From: an uncultured Gammaproteobacteria bacterium
GTDB taxonomy: Bacteria > Pseudomonadota > Gammaproteobacteria > Pseudomonadales > UBA5518
Direction: 5' to 3'
Assembly (NCBI GenBank): GCA_903921135.1
Contig: CAIXOY010000455.1
Location: 1-5,152, forward strand
Length of the DNA: 5,152 nt
This document shows positions 1-5,152 of the stretch, piece by piece. A model generated the notes under the pieces. It saw only the letters and a list, made by a program, of their open reading frames with translations, did not search any database and was not told the DNA's origin. Numbering within the stretch: position 1 is the first letter of the stretch; every line of letters starts with the position of its first letter. A program made the translations under genes and the position numbers.

Positions 1-346
1 CGGCAGCGCGAACTACGCATGGAAGGATGACTACTGGGTGGGTGCCAACACGGTGTACACCACGGCAGCCGGCACCGACCACTACGGGAACGACCCTGCA
101 GGTCTGAACGAAGCCTATGGCCTCCTCGATATGTCGCTCTCCTACGAGACCGACAACTGGACGGTGTCGGTCTTCGGCAAGAACCTGACCGACGAGGACT
201 ACTTCCAGCACATCCTCGACGTGGGCGGTGCCTACAACGCCACCAGCGCGACGAACCCGAAGCCCGTGTATGTGCCGGGCCTCTGGACCTTCGGCACCAT
301 CAACCGGCCCCGCTGGTTCGGTGCGGAGTTCACCGTCAAGTTCTGA
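1..346 (+). CDS. TonB-dependent outer-membrane receptor, C-terminal end (5' partial)
   Basis: This is the last 114 codons of a TonB-dependent receptor; the reading frame is open to the left edge (first full codon at base 2), so plug domain and most of the barrel lie outside. What is seen: alternating polar/hydrophobic beta-strand segments rich in Tyr and Trp, the hallmark segment near residues 41-65 of the visible part (LLDMSLSYETDNWTVSVF followed by GKNLTDEDYF), and a terminal Phe in TVKF, which is the usual BAM-recognition ending of outer-membrane barrels. Family knowledge: such receptors import siderophores, vitamin B12 or, in many degraders, bulky organic substrates using TonB-ExbBD energy. 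The substrate cannot be told from this fragment. The adjoining catabolic-type genes suggest an organic nutrient rather than iron, but that is inference. A hairpin directly after the stop suggests its transcript ends before the VOC gene. An internal GTG at 38 is not a start. Confidence 0.93.
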   Translation, partial: GSANYAWKDDYWVGANTVYTTAAGTDHYGNDPAGLNEAYGLLDMSLSYETDNWTVSVFGKNLTDEDYFQHILDVGGAYNATSATNPKPVYVPGLWTFGTINRPRWFGAEFTVKF

Positions 347-353
347 TCGATCT

Positions 354-385
354 CCGGTGCGGGCGGCAGCCGCCGTCCGCACCGG
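354..385 (+). terminator. GC-rich hairpin after the TonB receptor gene, probable terminator
   Basis: Seven nt after the receptor stop codon, bases 354-366 pair with 373-385: thirteen pairs with one G-U wobble (363 with 376), outer arms CCGGTGCGG and CCGCACCGG. C367-G372 can add a fourteenth pair, leaving a four-base loop. It is followed by a pyrimidine stretch (CCTCTTCCCC, 386-395) containing only three T residues, so it lacks the clean U-tract of a classical intrinsic terminator. Position and stem strength argue for transcript termination or 3'-end protection; termination efficiency is uncertain. The hairpin fills much of the 80-nt gap before the VOC gene. Confidence 0.6.
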
Positions 386-426
386 CCTCTTCCCCCGCCG
401 GCAACACGCTACACCGGGGACGCAAC

Positions 427-981
427 ATGCCCTCCTTCCTGCTCCCGCCTCTGCGTATCGTCCAGACCGCATATGTGGTCGCCGATCTTGATGCCGCCAT
501 CCTGCGCTGGCACCAGGCCTTCGGCGTGGGGCCATTCATCGTGCGCCGCCATATCCGCCTCACGCAGAGCCTGTACCGTGGCCAGCCGATGCCGCTCGAC
601 ATCTCTGCCGCTCACGTGCAGTCCGGTGACATGCAGATCGAGCTGGTCTGCCAGCACAACCCCGAGCCTTCCGCCTTCCGTGACATGTACGCGCCGGGCG
701 AGGAGGGGATCCACCATGTGGCGATGTTCCCGCAGGACTATGCGGATACGGTGGCCCACTACGAGGCGGCGGGATTCCCCCTTGCCACGGAACTCGTGAC
801 GGGCGAGCAGCGCGGCGCGGCCTACATGGACACGCGTGCGCTGATGGGGCACATGCTCGAGGTCTATCGCGTCAACGACAGCCTCCATGCTTTCTACCGC
901 TTCATCGCCGAGGCTTCCCGGGACTGGGACGGTCGGCAGCTGGTGATCGAGGTGGACAACGGGAGCGGCGCCGCGCGCTGA
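427..981 (+). CDS. VOC-superfamily protein (glyoxalase / methylmalonyl-CoA epimerase-like)
   Basis: A 184-residue cytoplasmic protein with the two-module beta-alpha-beta-beta-beta fold expected of the vicinal oxygen chelate superfamily. Module 1 opens with IVQTAYVVADLDAA (residues 11-24); module 2 opens with EGIHHVAMF (93-101) and closes with GHMLEVYRV (141-149). Aligning by eye to methylmalonyl-CoA epimerase, the four metal-ligand positions are Q13 (usually His), E72 in MQIELV (Gln in the epimerase), H97 and E145, so a divalent-metal site looks intact though with altered ligands. Family members include glyoxalase I, epimerases, extradiol dioxygenases and many unassigned proteins of degradation clusters; the length fits single-unit two-module members and is too short for a typical two-domain extradiol dioxygenase. 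The ATG at 427 has a GGGGA element at 416-420, six nt upstream, supporting this start. The P450 gene follows 45 nt downstream on the same strand. The exact reaction is unknown. Confidence 0.85.
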   Translation: MPSFLLPPLRIVQTAYVVADLDAAILRWHQAFGVGPFIVRRHIRLTQSLYRGQPMPLDISAAHVQSGDMQIELVCQHNPEPSAFRDMYAPGEEGIHHVAMFPQDYADTVAHYEAAGFPLATELVTGEQRGAAYMDTRALMGHMLEVYRVNDSLHAFYRFIAEASRDWDGRQLVIEVDNGSGAAR

Positions 982-998
982 GCCTGCCCCCGGCTCGA

Positions 999-1051
999 TT
1001 GACACTCCCGAGGCAACAGTCGGAACATGCCGGCGCCCGCTGTTCCGGCAT
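999..1051 (+). promoter_or_regulatory. Possible promoter (-35 TTGACA) with two overlapping inverted repeats at the P450 start
   Basis: The gap between the VOC and P450 genes contains a perfect TTGACA at 999-1004. With an 18-nt spacer the matching -10 would be GAACAT (1023-1028), only three of six consensus bases, so promoter activity is uncertain. Two inverted repeats overlap here: CGGAACA (1021-1027) with TGTTCCG (1041-1047), and ATGCCGG (1027-1033) with CCGGCAT (1045-1051). They are mutually exclusive as RNA hairpins and both include the upstream ATG at 1027. They could be an operator or a structured leader if translation starts at the ATG at 1060, or chance structure in GC-rich DNA. Confidence 0.3.
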
Positions 1052-2253
1052 CAGCCCGCATGAAAACCGTCCACATCGTCGATTACCGCGGAGCGGCCGA
1101 GGCGCTTAGCAGCCAGGATGTCGTTCAGGCGCTATACGACGAAAGCGCGCTCTACATGCAGGGCGTCCTGCTCACACTCGATGGCGCGGCGCACGCGGCT
1201 CGGCGCCAGATCGAGCTCGGTATGCTCAATTCCCGCCAGTTCCGCGAATATGAGCGCGAACGGTTCATCACCATCTGCCGGCAACAACCGGAACTGCGCG
1301 ACCGTGACCCGCGCGTCGAGGTGGATCTCGTCGATCTCTCGCAGCGCATCGTGGTACGGGTTGCGGCGGATCTGGCCGGCATCGATATCTCGGACAAGGT
1401 CTTCGCCGGCGTCCCTCGGCTGATCCGTCTTGCCAACACCTTCCGCGACGAGGCCACGAGCATCCACTCCCTGCGGGATCGCGGCGTGCTGCAGGCCGAG
1501 GCGGCGGAAGCCCTGCAGGAGTTCGAGCGGCTCTTCGTGCGCCCTTCGATCGAGCGCAGGCTGGGTTTGCTGCAGCAGGTTTCAGAGGGGGCGATGGAGC
1601 GCAAGGCGCTGCCCCAGGACGTTCTCACCGTGCTGCTTGCCAACCGCGAGAGCCTGAGTCTGGAGGATAGTGGCCTGCTGCACGAGATGGCCTTCCACAT
1701 GGTCTCCGGGCTGGGGGCCACGCTGAACGCCGCCGTGAACAGCATGCACCGGATCTTCATGTGGCAGCGCGAGCATGCCGAGGACCGCCGAGTGCGCGCC
1801 AGAGAGCCCGTGTTCCTGCGCCGCTGTATCGAGGAGAGCCTGCGCTTGAGCCCCGCGAGCCCCGTGGCCTGGCGCCGTGTATTGCGCCCGCTGCGCGTGG
1901 AGCGCGCGGGCTGGCTGGAGGAGGGCGACTACCTGATCATCGACGTGGAGCGGGCGAACCGTGATCCGGCGGTGTTCGGCCCTGACGCCGACAGCTTCAA
2001 CCCGGACCGGAGCACCGCTGCAGGCGCGCTCGCCTACGGCCTCAGCCTGGGTCACGGGGTGCATGGCTGCCCCGCACAGGATTTGCTGCTGGCAGATGCG
2101 CGCCCGGGTGCCAGCGGTGGCATCCTGCCGCGGCTGATCGGCGAGTACCTGCTGCGCGGCATGACGCCGCACCCCGAGCACGAGCCCCGGCTCGACGACC
2201 AGACCGAACGCAGCTTCTGGAAAACCTACCCGGTGGTGCTGGGCGCGGCCTGA
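1027..2253 (+). CDS. Cytochrome P450
   Basis: A 408-residue soluble bacterial-type P450 with no membrane anchor; it should use a ferredoxin/reductase or similar electron supply, none of which is in the window. Motifs in order: C-helix-type DGAAHAARRQ (52-61); I-helix VSGLGATLN (226-234); K-helix ExxR as E270-S-L-R273; PERF-like region NRDPAVFGPDADSFNPDR (311-328); haem loop LGHGVHGCPA (341-350) with C348 as the predicted thiolate ligand. Oddities: the I-helix acid and Thr of P450cam (D251, T252) align with G230 and A231; the conserved haem-loop Phe is L341 and the Gly two after Cys is A350; the N-terminus before the C-helix is short. Likely role is oxidation of a catabolic intermediate; the substrate is unknown. 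Start: ATG 1027 has a GAGG 13 nt upstream (1010-1013); ATG 1060 (residue 12, MKTVHIVDY) is a credible alternative. Its stop abuts the convergent amidohydrolase stop. Confidence 0.9.
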   Translation: MPAPAVPASARMKTVHIVDYRGAAEALSSQDVVQALYDESALYMQGVLLTLDGAAHAARRQIELGMLNSRQFREYERERFITICRQQPELRDRDPRVEVDLVDLSQRIVVRVAADLAGIDISDKVFAGVPRLIRLANTFRDEATSIHSLRDRGVLQAEAAEALQEFERLFVRPSIERRLGLLQQVSEGAMERKALPQDVLTVLLANRESLSLEDSGLLHEMAFHMVSGLGATLNAAVNSMHRIFMWQREHAEDRRVRAREPVFLRRCIEESLRLSPASPVAWRRVLRPLRVERAGWLEEGDYLIIDVERANRDPAVFGPDADSFNPDRSTAAGALAYGLSLGHGVHGCPAQDLLLADARPGASGGILPRLIGEYLLRGMTPHPEHEPRLDDQTERSFWKTYPVVLGAA

Positions 2254-2263
2254 TCAGGCGCGC
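2243..2263. repeat. Palindrome spanning two abutting convergent stop codons
   Basis: The P450 stop TGA (2251-2253) and the amidohydrolase stop (TCA on +, 2254-2256) are directly adjacent and make TGATCA. This is the centre of a perfect 12-base palindrome, GCCTGATCAGGC (2248-2259). It extends by GCGC on each side (2243-2246 and 2260-2263) if G2247 is bulged. As RNA on either strand it can fold as a seven-pair stem with one bulge and a TGATCA loop, so it could act as a shared bidirectional 3' end. No T-tract follows on either side, so intrinsic termination is not evident. Confidence 0.45.
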
Positions 2264-3255
2264 AGCAAGCGCCGCGCGTTGGCCGCGAGATCCACACCCT
2301 CTATCGCTTCATGGCGCGCATCGCCCGGCTGATCCCAGCCCGCGAAGTTGGTGCCCATCACGAGTCGCTCCGTACCCACCACCTCGATCAGCAGGGCTAG
2401 CGAGCGGTGGTCGTGCACGTGGGTGTCGTACCAGATCCGCTTCAGAGACTCCTCGAAAGCGCCGTCCCCGCGCAGGAAATCCGGGCTCCAGGCGCGCTTT
2501 CGGGTGGCTTGCGACATGCGCCCCGCAACGAAGGCAATCGTGCCTCCACCGTGGCTCATGCAGATATCCAGTGAGGGGTGTCGCTCCAGTACGCCGCCCA
2601 CCACCAGGCTGATGACGGCGAGCGTTTCCTGGATGTTGAAGCCGAACATGATGTCGAGTTCGAAGCGCGCAAGACGTGGATCCGCGCGAGGGCCATCGAT
2701 ACCCGCGGGTGCGGGGTGGAAGAAGAGCGGCACGTTCAGTTCCGTGACGCGCGCGTAGAAGCGGTCCATCTCGGGGCTGTCGAGGGCTACGGTGAGGTCG
2801 GTGCCTATACAGGCGCCGTACATCCCGAGTTCGCCGCAGGCGCGCTCGAGTTCCTCGATGGCGGCGCCGATGTCCTGCATCGGCAGCGCGGCGAGCGCGC
2901 CGAGGCGCGTTGGATGCCGTGCCACCAGCGCCGCCAGCGCGTCGTTGTGGCGACGGCAGAAGGGCAGGGCGAGTGCCGGCTCCACATGATGGAAATACGT
3001 GAGCGGGTTGGGCGAGAGCACCTGGTAGTCGATGCCCGCACGATCCATCGCGGCGATGCGCACATCGGGCTCCATGAAGGCGCCGCCCTCGTAGCGGACG
3101 TTGCGCAGGTAGTACTCACCGATCCGGAACCAGGGCTTGCCCTCTTCGTTCGCGCCGATCTCGGGCCCGTAGCTGCCCGCGGCGCCCAGCGTCTCGCGCA
3201 GGACGGCGTGGGCGTGGATGTCGACGACGCTCGCCTGTCGGAGGGCTGCTTTCAT
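2254..3255 (-). CDS. Amidohydrolase_2 / ACMSD-like metal-dependent hydrolase or decarboxylase
   Basis: A 333-residue cytoplasmic TIM-barrel enzyme of the amidohydrolase_2 type, the family of aminocarboxymuconate-semialdehyde decarboxylase and gamma-resorcylate decarboxylase. Metal-site motifs in order: H14-A-H16 on strand 1 (VVDIHAH), H180 in LFFHP, H235 in MSHGGG, and the strand-8 motif MGTNFAGWD (300-308). Spacing matches ACMSD, except that N303 sits where the family has the Asp of its GSDYP motif; D308 is five residues on. The reaction could be non-oxidative decarboxylation of an aromatic or beta-keto acid, or C-C or lactone hydrolysis; it cannot be settled here. Start: the ATG at 3255-3253 is preceded by AGGAA six nt upstream, and HxH falls at the normal distance. 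The frame stays open upstream to 3795, but that part overlaps the quinoprotein gene and is a GC-rich shadow. The gene follows the quinoprotein by 20 nt, suggesting cotranscription. Confidence 0.9.
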   Translation of the reverse strand: MKAALRQASVVDIHAHAVLRETLGAAGSYGPEIGANEEGKPWFRIGEYYLRNVRYEGGAFMEPDVRIAAMDRAGIDYQVLSPNPLTYFHHVEPALALPFCRRHNDALAALVARHPTRLGALAALPMQDIGAAIEELERACGELGMYGACIGTDLTVALDSPEMDRFYARVTELNVPLFFHPAPAGIDGPRADPRLARFELDIMFGFNIQETLAVISLVVGGVLERHPSLDICMSHGGGTIAFVAGRMSQATRKRAWSPDFLRGDGAFEESLKRIWYDTHVHDHRSLALLIEVVGTERLVMGTNFAGWDQPGDARHEAIEGVDLAANARRLLRA

Positions 3256-3261
3256 GCTGTG

Positions 3262-3266
3262 TTCCT
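3262..3266 (-). promoter_or_regulatory. Ribosome binding site of the amidohydrolase gene
   Basis: On the minus strand the 20-nt gap after the quinoprotein stop holds AGGAA followed by CACAGC and then the ATG at 3255. This well-spaced Shine-Dalgarno fixes the start and excludes the longer in-frame extension that runs back over the quinoprotein gene. Confidence 0.7.
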
Positions 3267-3275
3267 GTTGTGCGT

Positions 3276-5152
3276 TCAGGGTGTGGCGCGCGGGCCGAAC
3301 ACGAGGAAGAGGTTGCCGGGTTCGTGGAAGTAGAGCCCGTAGCCCGAGTTGAGCGCCACATATCCCTCGCCCACGGCTGCGCCCGGCCCTGACATGCTGC
3401 CACCGCGCCCGCGCGTGCCGTTCACTCCCTCGAATTCGCGGGCGGTGTCCACATCCCACAGCAATTGGCCATCTGCCTTCGCATAAGCGCGCAGGTGGCC
3501 GTCGAGATGCCCGGCGATCACGGCACCGGGAATCGCGGTGACGGCTGCCGAGATGCCGGGATCGCAGACCGGCCGCCCCTCGCCGCACACGTTTGGCTGC
3601 ACCTTGCTCCAGAGCACCTTGCCGGACACGAGGTCGACCGCGTGCATGCCGGGCCGCGCGAGTGCCGGGTCGAGGAACTCGCCGTTGCGTGTGTTGTTCA
3701 TGTCGTTCACCGGCACGTAGAGCGTCGTTCCCTCTACGGCCATGCCGAAGTGCACGCCGCCCTGGATGCTGCCGCGGGCGATCTTCGTGCGCCACAGGAG
3801 TTCGCCCTTGCGGTCGGGGTCCAGACCATAGACCTCGCCGTTTTTATGGCCGGTGACGAGTAACTGCTTCCCGTCGGGCAGATCGATCAGCAGGATCGAG
3901 GAACTGTGGTCGAAGTCGGGGCCTTTTTCCTGCGGGCAGTTCGGGTTGTCCGCCATCATGCAGGCGACATTCCACGCATCGCCCGCGATGGTCTGGCGCT
4001 GCCATACGCGTTTGCCGGTGGCGAGGTCCACGGCAAAGATCGCGTCGCTGTTCTCGTCGGCGGGCGAGGAGTAGTTCTCGCCGCTGCCGATGTAGAGCAC
4101 ACCGCGCCGGGTGTCGACCACCGGATTTGCCCAGATCGGTGTGCCGGAGGGGCCGAAGCGCTCGGTGCCTGCGCTGGTGCGCCCGAGCGATTTGGGCGCT
4201 TCGGGAATGGGGTGGAAATCCCAGGCGAAGTCACCGGTGCGCGCGTCCAGCGCCCGGAGCTTGCCCCGGAAGGTGCAGCAGGGATAAGCGGGGTTCGCAG
4301 CGGGCACCACTTCCAGCGAGGACACGGGCACGTAGAGCCGCCCGTCGTGCAGCAGCGGCGTGCCGGTGAGCGTCGCGCTCGGATGGTCGTCCACACGTTG
4401 TGACCACAGGAGCTTGCCGGTCAGCGCATCGACGGCATAGAACTTGGCCAGGATGTCTCCGAAGTAGAGCATCGGGCGCTCGCCCGCGCTCAGCACCACT
4501 CCGGTGCGCACCTCGGCCGAGGCCTCGAAGATCCAGCGTGCGCAGCCTGTTTTCAGATCGAAGGCGTAGACGCGGCCGTCCTCGCTCCCCACGAACACCG
4601 CGCCCATGCCGATCGCCGGCTGCGAGCGGCCGCGGGTGGCGAAGGGGAAGGCATAGGCCCACTTGAGTTCCATGCTCTTGAGATCTGCGGCAGAGATGCC
4701 ACCCGCCTCTGCGGGTACGAAGCGGCGGGCATCGTGACCCCAGCCCACGGCGGGCGCCGGACGGGACAGGTCGAAGCGCGCAGCCTCGCCGGAGCACTGC
4801 GCGGGGAGGGGGATTTCCGGCAGCCCATTGGCCAGTGAACGGCGCGTGATGTACTCGGCCACCTGCAGGTGCTGCTCGGCCGAGAGCGCGCGGCCCTGCT
4901 CGGCCATCACGCCCTTGGACAGGGCGTTCACGATGGCGGCGGGCGGCATCAGTTCCAGCCACTGCATATGGGGCGCCTTGGCCACACCGCCCTCGTGGCA
5001 CTGCGCGCAGTGACGGGCGTAGACGGCAGCGCCTGGCAGGCTCGTGCGGTCTGCGATCAGACCGTCGGCGGTTGAGAACTCGTCGGTGGAGCGCAGGGTT
5101 TCCGCGGCCTGTACGGCGGTGGCCGCGGCGATCACCGGGAGGGACATGAGCA
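3276..5152 (-). CDS. PQQ-dependent quinohaemoprotein dehydrogenase, polyvinyl-alcohol-dehydrogenase-like (5' end at or beyond window edge)
   Basis: At least 623 residues, counted from the ATG at 5147. A periplasmic dehydrogenase that would oxidise an alcohol with PQQ and pass electrons to its own haem c. An Ala-rich hydrophobic segment ends in AVQAAE (11-16), fitting signal-peptidase cleavage, but no Lys/Arg precedes it; the frame stays open through 5152, so the true start is probably outside the window. Cytochrome c domain: C47-A-Q-C50-H51, with M81 (or M67) as likely sixth haem ligand. PQQ beta-propeller from about 155 to the end: seven blade motifs of the AxDxxTGxxxW type, tryptophans at about 205, 248, 309, 382, 452, 513 and 564. 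C290-C291 (YPCCTFRG) resembles the vicinal cysteines near PQQ in quinoprotein alcohol dehydrogenases. Haem-first order and length match polyvinyl-alcohol dehydrogenase (EC 1.1.2.6), not type II alcohol dehydrogenases, whose haem is C-terminal. The natural substrate is likely another secondary alcohol. Upstream of the amidohydrolase in a presumed operon. Confidence 0.88.
   Translation of the reverse strand, partial: LMSLPVIAAATAVQAAETLRSTDEFSTADGLIADRTSLPGAAVYARHCAQCHEGGVAKAPHMQWLELMPPAAIVNALSKGVMAEQGRALSAEQHLQVAEYITRRSLANGLPEIPLPAQCSGEAARFDLSRPAPAVGWGHDARRFVPAEAGGISAADLKSMELKWAYAFPFATRGRSQPAIGMGAVFVGSEDGRVYAFDLKTGCARWIFEASAEVRTGVVLSAGERPMLYFGDILAKFYAVDALTGKLLWSQRVDDHPSATLTGTPLLHDGRLYVPVSSLEVVPAANPAYPCCTFRGKLRALDARTGDFAWDFHPIPEAPKSLGRTSAGTERFGPSGTPIWANPVVDTRRGVLYIGSGENYSSPADENSDAIFAVDLATGKRVWQRQTIAGDAWNVACMMADNPNCPQEKGPDFDHSSSILLIDLPDGKQLLVTGHKNGEVYGLDPDRKGELLWRTKIARGSIQGGVHFGMAVEGTTLYVPVNDMNNTRNGEFLDPALARPGMHAVDLVSGKVLWSKVQPNVCGEGRPVCDPGISAAVTAIPGAVIAGHLDGHLRAYAKADGQLLWDVDTAREFEGVNGTRGRGGSMSGPGAAVGEGYVALNSGYGLYFHEPGNLFLVFGPRATP

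Noticed and set aside
980..996. Small hairpin GAGCC / GGCTC just after the VOC coding sequence
   Set aside because: Only five pairs, overlaps the stop codon, and no T-tract follows; too weak to call a terminator in GC-rich sequence.
409..1005. 198-codon open frame on the minus strand opposite the VOC gene
   Set aside because: It is a shadow frame in GC-rich DNA; the + strand frame has clear VOC motifs and a Shine-Dalgarno, and the antisense product shows no recognisable domain.
1582..2181. 199-codon minus-strand open frame opposite the P450
   Set aside because: Antisense shadow of a P450 with intact ExxR and haem-Cys motifs; no recognisable domain of its own.
2578..3333. 251-codon plus-strand open frame opposite the amidohydrolase
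   Set aside because: Antisense shadow; its composition mirrors complementary codons of the amidohydrolase, it lacks a convincing ribosome binding site and it crosses the operon junction.
3256..3795. In-frame upstream extension of the amidohydrolase frame (would give a 513-residue protein)
   Set aside because: It lies wholly over the quinoprotein gene and its stop/RBS region, is Arg/Gly-rich low-information sequence, and a good Shine-Dalgarno and normal HxH spacing support the ATG at 3255.
4231..5001. 256-codon minus-strand frame within the quinoprotein gene
   Set aside because: Arg/Gly/Ala-rich alternative frame of the same strand; the quinoprotein frame has CxxCH and seven PQQ-blade motifs.
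5145..5147. ATG at 5147 as the definite start of the quinoprotein
   Set aside because: The export signal would lack its basic N-region, no ribosome binding site can be seen in the five remaining bases, and the frame is open to the edge, so a start outside the window is more likely.

Overview
The window is high-GC, densely coded DNA from a Gram-negative, probably aerobic proteobacterium. Gram-negative identity follows from the tail of a TonB-dependent outer-membrane receptor and from an exported periplasmic quinohaemoprotein. The sequence does not resolve the genus. Steroid-, terpenoid- or xenobiotic-degrading gamma- or alphaproteobacteria would be my guess, from gene content only. I see no tRNA, rRNA, CRISPR array, transposase, integrase or phage gene.

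Layout, left to right. On the + strand: (1) the 3' end of a TonB-dependent receptor (1-346), followed 7 nt after its stop by a strong GC-rich hairpin that looks like its terminator; (2) a VOC-superfamily (glyoxalase/epimerase-like) metalloenzyme (427-981); (3) a cytochrome P450 (1027-2253). On the - strand, converging on the P450: (4) an N-terminally incomplete quinohaemoprotein with a c-type haem domain followed by a PQQ beta-propeller, like polyvinyl-alcohol dehydrogenase (5152-3276); then, 20 nt downstream and probably in the same operon, (5) an amidohydrolase_2/ACMSD-like enzyme (3255-2254). The P450 and amidohydrolase stop codons abut with no gap inside a palindrome. No gene-free stretch is longer than 80 nt.

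Taken together this reads as part of a catabolic cluster. The receptor would import a bulky substrate, the quinohaemoprotein would oxidise an alcohol in the periplasm, the P450 would hydroxylate or otherwise oxidise an intermediate, and the VOC protein and amidohydrolase/decarboxylase would work on later cytoplasmic intermediates. The pathway and substrate are inference. The most notable details are changes at normally conserved catalytic positions: the P450 lacks the I-helix acid-alcohol pair and has an altered haem loop, and the amidohydrolase has Asn where the family has its catalytic/metal Asp.
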